Position numbers and translations under genes: made by a program
Notes under the pieces: generated by a model
Told to the model about the DNA's origin: nothing
Databases searched by the model: none
What the model saw: the letters and a program-made list of their open reading frames with translations, nothing else
From: Anthonomus grandis grandis
Lineage: Eukaryota > Arthropoda > Insecta > Coleoptera > Curculionidae
Assembly (NCBI RefSeq): GCF_022605725.1
Contig: NC_065549.1
Span: 30,085,690-30,149,689, forward strand
Length of the DNA stretch: 64,000 bases
Direction of reading: 5' to 3'
Shown here: positions 23,901-31,427 of the stretch, one piece after another
How the letters are laid out: each line of letters starts with the position of its first letter
Numbering within the stretch: the stretch's first letter is position 1

Positions 23901-26205
23901 AGTTTTTGACGACTTCACTGGTAAAAGATTGTATCGGTGGAATCAACAATACGATCAAGCGGCGTTGCGATGTTGTCTTTTTCTCCAATTTACATTATCT
24001 GCATTCATTTAACTTTGAATATTAGCTTTGTTTTGGTTCCAATTAGAATCGTCCTAGAATTGTTTTGCACATGCGCAGATTGTTTTATGCGTTTTGGCTA
24101 AATTAGAATTGATTCCGAATTGAAAGTTTGGTGTTTTGGTTTTTTTTTTGGACCGGTTCAGAATTGTCCTAGATTCGTCCAAAAATCCCTGCTCGAGAGT
24201 AGAGATCAATTCAGAATCAGGCAGTTCGCACATGCGCAAAAAATATATCCTTACAATTTTACTCGACTTCACCAAATTTGAGAAGAAGAGGAAGAAGAAG
24301 AAGTAAATAAGTTATTTTTTATGCTTTGTTAATGTTTATTGTTTTTCTTGTGGATAGATCTCACTTAACCTAAGAATTATCTATTGATTTTTTTCTATTG
24401 ACATTTTTATTCCAGTCCTAATGTTTAAAAAATATAAAGGTCCAAAACCAAAGCAATAGCAATATTCAAAATTTTAAAACAAGTTGTGTTTAGTAAATAA
24501 ACAATCAGAATCAGCTGTTTACTGTCAGTGCGTCAAGCGTTCGGGTTCCATACCATGCAGAATTGAAACGGGAGCGATTCCGGATTTTACTTTACAACGC
24601 AACGAGTTCTGCGCAGTTCTAGAATCATCCCAAAATCGGAACCAAAACAAAGCTATTGACTTCTTTATAGAGTATCTTATCGTATTTTATTAAAGAAAAG
24701 GCTTCATATTTTAATAAAGAAGAACAGTAGTATTGTTTTGTGCCTGTGAAAATAAGTGATTTAATGATATTATGAAGTCTTTTTTGTCATTTCTACATAA
24801 ACATTGACATCTACATAAACATCTCTGATGCAATGCAAAGAGATGTCGCGAGCAAATAAACTGTCCCCCACAACAATGCTAGTTCTATAAATATATATTA
24901 TAGCCTTTTAGTTTTCTAAGAACTTATCAGTCCACCAGCTTTGCCATTTTCGCACACGATAGTCCGATTTATTATAGTTCACTATTATTTAGTTTTCAGT
25001 TTTCACTAATATTCAGTCTTTCAGAATATTCAGACTTTAATTAATCCTGCTATTTTTTATCTGTTTAAGTCTGATTAATTTTTTCTGTGCTCTAACTTAA
25101 ATTGTTAATAATAATGCAGTATCAATAATAACATTATTTATCTTAAAAAATGTATTTAAATGATTTAGTTCTTAAATTTAACAGGTGGTTTCCAATAGAA
25201 TACAAAATTAGTTTTATTCGCACGTTAGCTGCCGATAATTCAACAACTCGCAACGGAATTCTAATATTTAAGGATAAGCATTTATAGAAATACATTTTCT
25301 CGTCCTCTTTACCTTGAATAATTTATATGCTTAATTATATATTATATTTTTCCATTTTATTTTACAAGGGAAACTGATAATTACAGTAATTATCAAATTT
25401 GCAAACCATTTCTTTCCGACAGTACTAATTCTTTATTAATTAGCACAACGGAAAATATAGATATTAATGTATTTACTGGTATATAAATTATCAAACGTAA
25501 TCTTGTATTTTTTGCAGATTCTCCGATTGCTAATCTTATGTTTAGAAAAGTGCACCAATCCAAAGATCTTAGAAATTCTTCTGAATCGAATAAGTGAGTT
25601 TGTCCAACAAAATGAAAAGGTGATAGAAGATAATCTGGAAGACATACTGTTTAGGATATTAAATTTAGCTAATTTTCAAGCTTCTATGGTGAGTAATCAA
25701 TTTTCTATATAAAAAAAAAACAGAAAAGTCACATAACTTGCAGCGAAATTTTTTCGTGATTCTAAAATATTTTTTTCTAAATGACCAAAATAACAAAGAT
25801 CAAAAATTATACATATTCTTTATACTGAAAGGAAATTTGATACCAGTTAGGTACATACATAGATATATTTTTTTTTTCTTAAACATAAAAGATTGATTTT
25901 AATGTATCTTAGATAATACATACAAAAATATATAATTACACATACAAATAAAAACTAAGTAAAATGTATAACCAAATGTGCTATAATTAAATTTATTTAG
26001 TACTTAAATTTTCCAGAACGTAAGAATAGCAGCTTTGAAGTGCCTTGGACAAATGACCTTACGATACAAAATATACCAACTTTTACCTTTTAAAGAAAGA
26101 GTTCTATCACAACTGTCTGAATGCTTAGACGACAAAAAACGATTGGTCAGACGAGAAGCAATGGAATGTCGCTGTCTATGGTTCTTCTTGGACGCTCCCC
26201 AATAA
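2803..26205 (+). CDS. MMS19: MMS19 homolog, eight exons, N-terminus outside the window
   Basis: The product is the HEAT-repeat scaffold MMS19. In animals it works in the cytosolic iron-sulfur assembly targeting complex, handing Fe-S clusters to DNA polymerases and helicases such as XPD. The exons are 2803-2946, 3032-3527, 10588-11346, 13172-13314, 19479-19582, 19643-19793, 25518-25688 and 26017-26205. They total 2157 nt, giving 718 residues plus a TAA, with no frame break and compatible phases at all seven junctions. Family landmarks appear in order: the ITREELAQGLGKCL block of the N-terminal domain, VWLTSWVTKALTIRNHP, PLYKQKFF, then NVRIAALKCLG and DDKKRLVRREAM at the C-terminus. Vertebrate MMS19 is about 1030 residues, so roughly 250-300 N-terminal residues lie upstream. 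Intron sizes are 85, 7060, 1825, 6164, 60, 5724 and 328 bp. The long ones are filled with transposons. Confidence 0.93.
3032..3527 (+). CDS. MMS19: MMS19 exon b
   Basis: The acceptor is TTTTATTTTAG and the donor GTAAGA at 3528. It begins QLGCETYEASIYNQYS and ends KLLAQAILD plus one base (phase 1). It encodes helical HEAT-type repeats. The open frame runs only a few codons into the intron. Confidence 0.92.
4524..4547 (+). repeat. Inner direct repeat of the left Tc1 end
   Basis: It shares AAAAGTAGATAGACAAA with the outer end at 4346-4373, 178 bp away. It is the likely inner transposase-binding site. Confidence 0.7.
4632..5529 (+). pseudogene. Tc1-like transposase, broken
   Basis: The start MPRGIRFSLDLRQRIINAYR opens a paired-like helix-turn-helix, with RRFDVKRKAVWAIIKRYERT and a GRPKK basic linker. 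The catalytic part survives as VWGCFSGYGMGPLHRIEG and FQQDNDSKHSS, which holds the second catalytic Asp. The piece that should carry the third acidic residue and the NPIE-type motif is missing after about 5360. The C-terminal end, LFERLQQKWKNIGFKLIDN, follows in another frame, with a stop before the natural TAA at 5527. It is a deletion-bearing, non-functional copy. Confidence 0.85.
5601..5628 (-). repeat. Inner direct repeat of the right Tc1 end
   Basis: It is an inverted copy of the left inner repeat, with GCTGGACAAAAG on the minus strand. It lies 177 bp from the right terminus. Confidence 0.7.
6260..8549. other. Intron 2 sequence without recognisable genes
   Basis: This is AT-rich MMS19 intron sequence. 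Isolated CCTGTATAT-like strings near 7100 and 7460 resemble ends of mariner-type elements, but no partner ends or coding remnants were found. Confidence 0.5.
8550..8774. repeat. Inverted repeat with about 66-bp arms and a 90-bp loop
   Basis: The arms at 8550-8615 and 8707-8774 are near-perfect reverse complements, including CACCCTTAATAACTTCT. The loop contains TACAGGGGGCTCC. It is probably a foldback or MITE remnant in MMS19 intron 2. Confidence 0.7.
8830..9559. other. Intron 2 sequence without recognisable genes
   Basis: No supported coding region or paired repeat was found between the foldback at 8550-8774 and the MITE-like element starting near 9575. Confidence 0.4.
9560..9594. repeat. 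Hairpin at the left end of the 9575 element
   Basis: TTAAGGGGATGACC at 9560 is reverse complementary to GGTCATCCCCTTAA at 9581, around a C-rich loop. The stem is about 15 bp. Confidence 0.7.
9575..10172. mobile_element. Internally deleted mariner-like element with about 60-bp TIRs
   Basis: The end sequences at about 9578-9635 and 10107-10165 are inverted copies sharing AATGGCAAGGGGTATCGAGT. Both outer ends carry AAGGGGATGA beside a run of G or C. The body keeps only the 3' part of a transposase gene on the minus strand, whose frame enters the right TIR directly. It is therefore a deletion derivative of a longer element. Confidence 0.7.
9770..10114 (-). pseudogene. Transposase C-terminal fragment, Tc1/mariner superfamily (DD41D type)
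   Basis: It contains EWPARSPDITPLDFFLWGNL, the conserved block around the last catalytic Asp. VFENVRQEFEHRLYHCL and NGQHFEH follow near the C-terminus. The helix-turn-helix and first catalytic region are absent. The same family recurs at 15610, 17345, 56778 and 63690 in this window. Confidence 0.8.
10588..11346 (+). CDS. MMS19: MMS19 exon c (largest)
   Basis: The acceptor is TTATTTTAG after 10587 and the donor GTAATT at 11347. It enters in phase 2 (its first two bases complete a GAT codon) and leaves with one extra base. It reads DENEALIKSGYKGFAEIPAV and later GLIHPLRPGVFRDNG and FVRDLCLQVVSSILNKTEE, the middle HEAT region. The frame runs on into both introns, so the splice sites, not the open frame, set the limits. 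Confidence 0.92.
11469..12683 (-). mobile_element. Tc1-like transposon, decayed
   Basis: The ends carry ACCATCGTGCCGAAAAAAAA at 11498 and its inverted counterpart (near TTTTGTTTCGGCACGATAGT) near 12650. The outermost GGNGGTCA strings at 11469 and 12676 are also inverted copies. The left end has about 13 extra bases. It sits in MMS19 intron 3, opposite to the host gene. Confidence 0.75.
11760..12537 (-). pseudogene. Tc1-like transposase, third catalytic residue mutated
   Basis: The start codon is at 12537 (MPALSPQQKAITYTRLMGGV). The middle is deleted and shifted. The C-terminal frame from 12083 holds FQHDNDPIHTG with the second Asp, and then PDINPIGNVWGK. The residue 34 after that Asp, where the family has Glu, is Gly. 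With the frameshifts this copy cannot be active. Confidence 0.85.
12700..13150. other. Intron 3 sequence without recognisable genes
   Basis: AT-rich sequence just upstream of MMS19 exon d. No coding remnant or paired repeat was seen. Confidence 0.4.
13172..13314 (+). CDS. MMS19: MMS19 exon d
   Basis: The acceptor is AACTTTTCAG and the donor GTAAGA at 13315. It enters in phase 2 and leaves in phase 0. It encodes TRVWLTSWVTKALTIRNHPN, matching the WVTKALVLRYHP block of vertebrate MMS19. The 143-bp length restores the phase between the flanking exons. Confidence 0.92.
13320..14180. other. Intron 4 sequence without recognisable genes
   Basis: No coding region or clear repeat was found here. Confidence 0.4.
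14181..14530. mobile_element. MITE with 50-bp inverted ends
   Basis: The ends at 14181-14230 and 14481-14530 are reverse complements sharing TTAAGGTAAAAT and AAATCCTGC. The interior has no coding capacity. It carries a CTGATGA-stem-GAAAC hairpin at 14422-14463 that resembles one at 62986-63027. It directly adjoins the mariner at 14540. Confidence 0.75.
14540..15268 (+). mobile_element. Internally deleted mariner element
   Basis: The TIRs begin CGAGGGGCAAGTAAAAAGTA at 14540 and are mirrored at the right end near 15268. TA dinucleotides flank at 14538-14539 and 15269-15270. At 729 bp it is about 550 bp shorter than a full mariner. It is markedly GC-richer than the surrounding intron. Confidence 0.9.
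14702..15168 (+). pseudogene. Mariner (DD34D) transposase, internal deletion
   Basis: An N-terminal piece from ATG 14702 (MEPAIAVTARCEIRAVIRFL) joins in another frame to the C-terminal half. That half holds LHHDNARPHVS and YSPDLAPSDFHLFPKLKQHL, with 34 residues between the two catalytic Asp residues. The ending FQKWISRQQTCVEKFGDYVE is intact. The first catalytic Asp and part of the DNA-binding region are deleted. Confidence 0.88.
15270..15600. other. No recognisable gene
   Basis: AT-rich intron sequence between two transposase remnants. Confidence 0.4.
15610..15885 (-). pseudogene. Decayed DD41D-type transposase C-terminal fragment
   Basis: The minus strand reads SRRGDIDWPSRSPKT, then in the same region ANIPVVMFHSVMGNFHERLQ and CIKRRDGHL, with stops between. 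It matches the order of the 9770-10114 fragment: the WP-RSP block, then NF-RL-C and G-HL. No terminal repeats were identified. Confidence 0.7.
15890..17340. other. Intron 4 sequence without recognisable genes
   Basis: No supported gene. Two CTGATTGG strings near 16109 and 16137 (inverted CCAAT boxes) precede GC-richer sequence, as in a promoter or the 5' part of an old retroelement. I could not connect them to a gene. An open frame at 16437-16646 on the minus strand shows no family signature. Confidence 0.4.
17345..18010 (-). pseudogene. Decayed DD41D-type transposase
   Basis: The clearest piece is the minus-strand frame 17870-17595 with SHTAHFHLSGYTNKLN, which corresponds to DEAHFHLSG around the first catalytic Asp; here the D-E is lost (T-A). 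CHYWSLENPHEFNN follows. Further along, EDENDNTVTVNFERYTNMNN and a degenerate CGFNKMVLLHT piece can be read. Upstream, the helix-turn-helix linker appears near 17990-17890 as a version of VRESV-RSPKR-IRK. Many stops are present. Confidence 0.75.
18100..19470. other. Intron 4 sequence without recognisable genes
   Basis: No supported coding region. CACCTTGTATA near 18175 may be one end of the transposon remnant upstream. Confidence 0.4.
19479..19582 (+). CDS. MMS19: MMS19 exon e
   Basis: The acceptor is CTATTTTTAG and the donor GTAAAC at 19583. It enters in phase 0 and leaves with two extra bases. It reads LFRCLEECSKSSIGFNIIMD then SYISRENYCQI, aligning with the LLSDPELG...GFSLLMSD region of the vertebrate protein. 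At 104 bp it has no long open frame and is easy to miss. Confidence 0.88.
19643..19793 (+). CDS. MMS19: MMS19 exon f
   Basis: The acceptor is AATTTTCAG and the donor GTATGT at 19794. Its first base completes the codon split with exon e across a 60-bp intron. It encodes PLYKQKFFVYCMNKF and later YLVKGVPSSALIIHFKK, matching the MFRQRFF and VLNRLPKPVLLPEL region of vertebrate MMS19. It leaves in phase 0, as the next exon requires. Confidence 0.92.
19833..19874. repeat. Perfect 18-bp stem palindrome
   Basis: AACTTCACTCACTCTGTA is followed after six bases by its exact reverse complement. It lies 39 bp downstream of MMS19 exon f, inside the intron. It may be the fused ends of an excised transposon. 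Confidence 0.8.
19880..21120. other. Intron 6 sequence without recognisable genes
   Basis: No coding region was seen. A TATAAATTTTT string near 20690 followed by GCGGTCAGC could be a promoter of an old element, but nothing supports a transcript. Confidence 0.35.
21128..21465 (+). repeat. Pair of direct repeats
   Basis: CGAAATGATCCCAAAAAT occurs near 21138 and again near 21446, each after a CGTCTC or CGTCCC-type string. They may be the ends of a small unidentified element. Confidence 0.5.
21900..22930 (-). pseudogene. Gypsy-like gag remnant
   Basis: The minus-strand frame 22474-22118 reads LKNRCQNSGEFSQEFKAAIA, FVRLAYPEVPRKR and LSDGEIRQALLLAHPPMLD, the pattern of a Ty3/Gypsy capsid region. 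Upstream on the same strand, LREDAAVILQ and a coiled-coil-like stretch can be read up to about 22900. Several frames are mixed. No LTR or pol was recognised. The assignment rests on the pattern only. Confidence 0.45.
23623..23690 (+). pseudogene. Possible THAP-domain start
   Basis: ATG at 23623 gives MVKTCAVCGAP and then a stop. One frame over it continues EKGDSSRSFHK and meets a GTAAAT donor-like site. The Cys spacing and SFHK resemble the start of a THAP zinc finger, as found in P-element-type transposases and host genes. Nothing more of the domain was found downstream. Confidence 0.35.
24023..24655. mobile_element. MITE with 18-bp TIRs
   Basis: TAGCTTTGTTTTGGTTCC at 24023 is exactly inverted at 24638-24655. 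The interior is rich in TGCGCA strings and in AGAATTGTCCTAGA-like sequence repeated within it. There is no coding capacity. TA or TWA target duplications are possible but not clear. Confidence 0.7.
24660..25500. other. Intron 6 sequence without recognisable genes
   Basis: AT-rich sequence leading to MMS19 exon g. No supported feature. Confidence 0.4.
25518..25688 (+). CDS. MMS19: MMS19 exon g
   Basis: The acceptor is TTTTTTGCAG and the donor GTGAGT at 25689. It is phase 0 at both ends, 57 codons. It reads ILRLLILCLEKCTNPKILE and ends ILNLANFQASM, matching the LVTKFLNLSSSPSM region of vertebrate MMS19. Confidence 0.93.
26017..26205 (+). CDS. MMS19: MMS19 exon h (last)
   Basis: The acceptor is ATTTTCCAG. 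It reads NVRIAALKCLGQMTLRYKIY, then DDKKRLVRREAMECRCLWFF and stops at TAA 26203-26205 after LDAPQ. Vertebrate MMS19 ends in the same way a few residues after GEWFLLG, so this is the natural C-terminus. Confidence 0.95.
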   Translation, partial: NVRIAALKCLGQMTLRYKIYQLLPFKERVLSQLSECLDDKKRLVRREAMECRCLWFFLDAPQ

Positions 26206-26710
26206 TATTGGAATACCAGTTATTTGTTATAAGGGTACATTTACAAGCAATTGGTCTTGGCTTTTATCCAATATAATTACTTAAAATAGAAATTGTTTTT
26301 AAGGCTACTCTTACATCAATTTTGCCAAATAAAGTAAATTCTAAGGTTTAATTCAAAGACGAATGGATGCATTATGTTTTATAACTTTAATTAACTCAAC
26401 AGTAATGTTAAACAGGCTTTTTGGCAGGTGTGCCAAATGACTAGTTTTTTTTAATAATAGACCTTAATTATTTTTTTGTTTAATTATTTATAGTTATACT
26501 GCAATAAAACAGCTGCAACTTTAACGCTGAACAAATTAAAGCTATAGGGGATTAATAGCTTAGGTTATATTGTAAGAAGTCCTTTTTACGGTCTACCACC
26601 CTTATCGCTATAGGCACACTCCTGCTAAATACCTTATGTATAACATTTAAAATTACACTGTATTGCTTGTTTTGTACATACACCCAATCCAATGTAAAAA
26701 TAAAACAAAA
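26206..26710 (+). terminator. MMS19: MMS19 3' UTR with candidate poly(A) signals
   Basis: AATAAA occurs at 26328-26333, 26503-26508 and 26699-26704. The first lies 123 bp after the stop. Which one is used cannot be told from sequence. Confidence 0.5.
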
Positions 26711-26719
26711 TTTATTATT

Positions 26720-27512
26720 AAAATATTTTATTTACACATTATACTATGGTTTACTATATGATAACTAACGTATAAACTAACATATAGTAAAATAAACTGT
26801 TTAATATATGTGAAAAATATTCTAAAGGTTCTGGTATCATGTTTACAAAAAAAATCCAGTGATTACGCTACTGAAAATAGATTAATATACCAGAAGTGTA
26901 TTATTATAGTTTATTTTTGTTAACAGATTCGTGATGTGAATACTGTACTTAGTTTCCCAAAAAGCTTAAGCATACAAAAATACATTTAGCTTATACCAAA
27001 AACTCTGACTCTATAGGGTCTGGTACAAATTATTTTTATTACGGCATTATTTGCTCACTAGTGGTGACACTAAAAGCGTTATTTTAATCTGCCAGGGCTG
27101 TTTATAATACTCGTATTAAATAATCAAATGGTAATCCATGGACATCCACGGACTGTAGGGAAATATTTGCAGTCAGCTTTGATCGAAAAATGTTTCTGCC
27201 TCAATTAGTGCAAGAAATGCCACAATAAACAGGAATGGTCTCTCAAGGTTCAGAAAGAATGGCTGGATTAGATGATTTGTAGTGCCTTATAGAATTGGAC
27301 TAAACACGACTCACCAGATGTGTGAGACAGGTTTTACGTATTTCAATTTCTAAAATTTGGGAAAAAACATGTTTACGAAACTTTTAAATTCTCTAAAATT
27401 AAGAAGATATTTCGTGACGATTGATGACGACTAACGGATTTTTGTAAAATCATTATGGAAAACACCGATGAACGAAAAAAAACATTCTCTTCACAATTTA
27501 ATAATCTTTTCT
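26720..27512. other. No recognisable gene
   Basis: Intergenic sequence between the MMS19 3' end and the DIRS element. No coding or repeat structure was recognised. Confidence 0.4.
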
Positions 27513-27551
27513 ATTATATTTCAGGTCTCGACTCGTAAATAAAATATGTAG
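27513..27551 (+). repeat. DIRS left terminal inverted repeat
   Basis: Inverted copy of 31260-31298 with a single mismatch (AAATAAAAT versus AAATATAAT). Confidence 0.88.
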
Positions 27552-27699
27552 TATCCCAGCGGAAGCGCAGGCCACACACTTTAAAGCACAAAAAATCGAT
27601 AAAAACCTCGGTACCTACCCGTTGCCCGCTCGTCCCAATCATTCCTTTGCAGTGTGTCGGCTACGCCGTGTGTTATATTTTTACGTTCTTTGTCTCCCC

Positions 27700-28472
27700 G
27701 CATCGTCGTGAATTTTCGATTATTAGGTCCTAATATTGCTAATAATAATGTTGAGGGCTCTAGTATTCAAAAGGATTTGGCGAACAGATGGGAGGCCATT
27801 TTAGGTAAGGGCTTGAATGCTGAAGATAGAAATAGCATTATCAGTGAATACCCCATACCCAAAAATTGTCAATCCTTTATTTCTCCAAAGATCAATAGAA
27901 TAGTGTCTGCGGCTATTAATGAATTTAGTACTCGTAGGTAGATAGACAGTAGGCTGGTAGTACTGGCCCTTTCCTTGCTTTTGAAGGATGGAAGGGAAGA
28001 CAACAAGCCCATCATAAAACAGCTAAGTGACGCTGGTCGACTTATGGCCGACTTATTTTACAACCAGTCTCAATATAGACGTCAGCTTCTTCTTTCTAAT
28101 CTAAATAAAAATTTAAGAGAGACATTGGAAAAGTCTGAAATCTCCTCTTGGTTGTTTGGAGACAACTTGGAGGAAGAAATTAAAACTTCAAAAACTCTCC
28201 AAAGATCTAGTGAAGAGCTAAAACCAACTAGATCGACTTCTAGAAAGATTTTGAGGCCTTTAAACTTGAGAGGTCTGCTCCGTGCCAACAGCGGGTTTAC
28301 TCGAGGCAGACAGGCATTCCACAAACCACAATCCAACCCGCGCCATCAACAGAGAACAACCTACAAACAACCTACAATCAACCGGACCGTCGACGCAACA
28401 GGATTTTTTTCCTTCATCGTCAGCAGGAGAAGAGTCGTCAAATATCTCCAAACAAACGCGGTTAAGGGTTAG
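27700..28472 (+). pseudogene. DIRS gag-like ORF with one stop
   Basis: It reads LANRWEAILGKGLNAEDRNS and IPKNCQSFISPKINRIVSAA, then a TAG at about 27939. The frame continues with DSRLVVLALSLLLKDGREDN, LSDAGRLMADLFYNQSQYRR and a basic RGRQAF tail. The order matches DIRS gag proteins. An overlapping frame from 28282 starts the pol product. Confidence 0.75.
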
Positions 28473-28880
28473 TAAAGTAGCTGATAGGTTAAGCCAGTTT
28501 CTGACTGAATGGAAGAAAATAACTTCCGATAAAATTGTTTTATCTTATGTATCAGGTTTGACCATACCTTTCTTACATAAGCCTTTTCAGAACTTTATAC
28601 CAAGAGAGCCAATTTGGTCTCAGAGTGAAAAAATTGAAATTTAAAAATCAATTAAAAAATTGTTAAAGATTGGTGCTATTACTAAAACGGTTAAATCTAA
28701 GGGTCAATTTATTTCCAACATTTTCTTGACGCCAAAAAGTGATGGATCTAAGAGGTTGATTTTAAATTTGAAATCTTTAAATATGTTTGTAAAAAATAAA
28801 CATTTTAAATTGGAGGACCATAAAACAGTTGCTCGACTTATAAAGCCAAATTGTTTTATATCAACGATTGACCTTCTTTC
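28282..28880 (+). pseudogene. DIRS pol start, truncated reverse transcriptase
   Basis: The frame 28282-28644 contains VADRLSQFLTEWKKITSDKI and LTIPFLHKPFQNFIPRE. After a stop, 28660 onward reads FISNIFLTPKSDGSKRLILN and NCFISTIDL, the first RT motifs up to the catalytic Asp position. The sequence then becomes unrelated, so the YxDD motif and RNase H are lost. Confidence 0.82.
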
Positions 28881-29205
28881 AGTACGGCTGACGGATATAT
28901 TAGTCACTAGATTTTTTGGCACACAGGCGAGTGCCGAATATATTCGTCAGGTGTTAGATCAATTTCTGAACGGCTGCCGACTCGGTCAGGGCGATGATGA
29001 AAGTTTTTTCTTGGCGTACAAGCGACTGCCGAACCGTTTCGTTTGTTTTCGTTTGTCACATAGGCGACTGCCGAAAATTTTCGGCGCTGCCGATTATTGA
29101 CCGCATCCGGCAACGTGGCAAAATCAGGTGATACTTCAACCCAATGTGTGATATTTTGAGTCATTTACGCCGAGTTACTGGAGTTACGCGCCAGTCTGAT
29201 TTATA

Positions 29206-29786
29206 ATGGCTTCTGAAGACCACGCGGGTCCGTCAAGGAGCTCTGAAAGGGCAAAAAAGGAAGTATGATGAACCATATTGTGAACTTACTGAGTCAGAAG
29301 TGAATAATATTCTAGATGAGATGAGTGCAAGTGACTTATGTGCAAGCGAGGATGAACAATTTAAAGACAGTGGAAGTGAATACGTTCCTGAATCTGAGAG
29401 TGACAGTGAGGCGATTTTCAGCTCCGGAAAGATGAGAATGATTTCGAAAACCAGAGTATCCCAGAACAGAACACTGATACCAATTTAGACACCCTGATAC
29501 TTTTCAAAATGTACAAGATTTTGTTATACAGTGTGATTCAAATGAATTCGTTCACCAGTTTGACAGCACTCCTAGTGGCCTCCAAAACGAAAGCTTATTG
29601 AACGAAAACCGAGAGGTGGAGTATTTTCTGAACTTTTTCTCTGAAGAAATAGCCAATGCTATTGTTGAAGAAACCAATCTTTTCGCACAACAACAAAATG
29701 CTAAGAAATGGAACAATATTGACTTAAAAGAGTTCTACGTTTTTATAGCACTTACAATGCTAATTATTATTTTTATTTCAACCTAA
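29206..29786 (+). pseudogene. piggyBac transposase N-terminal fragment
   Basis: ATG at 29206 opens MASEDHAGPSRSSERAKK. After a one-base shift it reads MSASDLCASEDEQFKDSGSE (acidic N-terminus). Then, in another frame, it reads VEYFLNFFSEEIANAIVEET, NLFAQQQNAKKW and FYVFIALTML, the start of the piggyBac transposase domain. The catalytic region is absent. Upstream, between 28920 and 29110, GCGACTGCCGAA-like strings recur, possibly the 5' end of the element. No TTAA-flanked right end was found. Confidence 0.75.
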
Positions 29787-29831
29787 TGAAAATTTGATTT
29801 CTTGTTTCTCTGATAGGAATCCTCACGAACT

Positions 29832-31038
29832 ATGCAACCAAATTACCCTGGTTGCAGGGCTCTTATCCGCCAAGCCCTCCTAAGAAGGCAGGTCTCCAAC
29901 GAGTCCTTAGATATTTGCATGGCGTCTGTGACTGATTGTACTTTGAAACAATATAATAGTGCCCTTAAGCTTTGGTGGAGTTACTGCGTAGAACAAAAAT
30001 TAGATTTATTTTCAATTTCACAGATTAATGTTATAAAGTTTTTAACAATTTATTTTAATAAAGGTTGTTCCTATGGAACATTAAATTCCTACAGATCTGC
30101 TATGGGGCAAATAGCGGGTGAGGAGTTTCAAAGAGGTTTTCTGCTCAAAAGATTTTTTAAAGGAATTTATAATTTACGACCCAGTCAGCCAAAATATAAT
30201 TCAATTTGGGATCCGTCAATTGTTTTAAATGTAATTGAAAAATGGGATAGTGTAAAAATAAATTTAAAAGATTTAACATTTTAACTCATAATACTTTTAC
30301 TTTTGTCCACGGGTCAACGTGTCCAAACTATAGCGAATATTGAGGTTTGCAATTTGCAAAAGATTTTTTAAAGGAATTTATAATTTACGACCCAGTCAGC
30401 CAAAATATAATTCAATTTGGGATCCGTCAATTGTTTTAAATGTAATTGAAAAATGGGATAGTGTAAAAATAAATTTAAAAGATTTAACATTTTAACTCGT
30501 AATACTTTTACTTTTGTCCACGGGTCAACGTGTCCAAACTATAGCGAATATTGAGGTTTGCAATATACATAAGTCATCGGATGGTGTTACAATTAAAATT
30601 CCTAAAAGATTAAAAACTTCGGGGAAAAATGTTGTCCAGCCTAATGTAAAAATGTCATATTTTTCAAACAGACAACTCTGTGTTGCAAACACTATTAATA
30701 TTTATTTAGAAAGAACACAGCAATTGAGAGGATCCCAAGCGAATAATTTACTTATTACATTCAAGAAACCTTATAAAAACGCTTCTACTCAATCTATATC
30801 TAAATGGGTTAAATGTATATTAAAACGTTGTGGAATAGATACAGATATTTTTACGGCCCATAGTACTAGGCATGCTGCTACATCAGCAGCAGCCTACAGG
30901 GGTGTGAGTATTGATGCGATTAGGCGTTCAGCTGGCTGGTCAGAGAAATCTCAAGTTTTCGGCCAGTTTTATCATAGACCTATTATAAAGAATAATTTTG
31001 CAACTAGTATTTTGGAAAGTAGATCAGTTTCGTTATAA
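29832..31038 (+). pseudogene. DIRS tyrosine recombinase, broken by a tandem duplication
   Basis: The N-terminal core-binding part reads CTLKQYNSALKLWWSYCVEQ and GTLNSYRSAMGQIAGEEFQR. The catalytic part reads STGQRVQTIANIEV (first Arg), TAHSTRHAATSAAAYRGVS (His-x-x-Arg) and SQVFGQFYHRP with the nucleophile Tyr near 30971. An in-frame TAA at about 30282 and a 211-bp tandem duplication split the ORF. All four catalytic landmarks survive in the last frame. Confidence 0.88.
30147..30568 (+). repeat. 211-bp tandem duplication inside the recombinase gene
   Basis: Bases from AAAAGATTTTTTAAAGG at 30147 recur at 30358. The copies are nearly identical: I noticed one difference, ACTCATAATAC versus ACTCGTAATAC. 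Since 211 is not a multiple of three, it shifts the frame. Confidence 0.9.
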
Positions 31039-31259
31039 GTTTGAATATGCATGCTTAGATAAGATACATTAATGTGGATAGTTATATTTTTCTTTGAGTT
31101 TATTATATTTAGGTATGTTTCTTTTATATCTTTAGCTTATTTCTGTTATGTATTTACTTTTTTCTTCTTGGTTGTGTTACCTTTGGTGTTAGTGGATTAA
31201 AAATTATAATATATTATGTTATTAATAATATAAAAATTGATGAATTTTGCTTTAAACAT

Positions 31260-31298
31260 CTACATATTATATTTACGAGTCGAGACCTGAAATATAAT
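31260..31298 (-). repeat. DIRS right terminal inverted repeat
   Basis: Inverted copy of 27513-27551. Confidence 0.88.
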
Positions 31299-31427
31299 TA
31301 GAAGATTAAACGAACTTACCTAAGTGATGGATTTGAAATTGCTGCCCCACATAGCATGCTATATCCACTGTATATACCTATAAAGTACAAAATGTGCAAA
31401 AGATATCGTGTATGTTCTAAGTATATA

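Larger units (their letters stand above)
27513..31298 (+). mobile_element. DIRS-type tyrosine-recombinase retroelement, damaged
   Basis: The 39-bp inverted terminal repeats at 27513-27551 and 31260-31298 share TTTCAGGTCTCGACTCGT with one mismatch overall. The order of coding pieces is gag, start of reverse transcriptase, a piggyBac fragment, then tyrosine recombinase. Inverted ends plus a tyrosine recombinase in place of an integrase are the hallmarks of DIRS elements. The central RT/RNase H region is mostly missing. Confidence 0.88.

Noticed and set aside
28082..29164. Several minus-strand open frames in the DIRS element
   Set aside because: They are shadows of the gag and pol frames on the plus strand.
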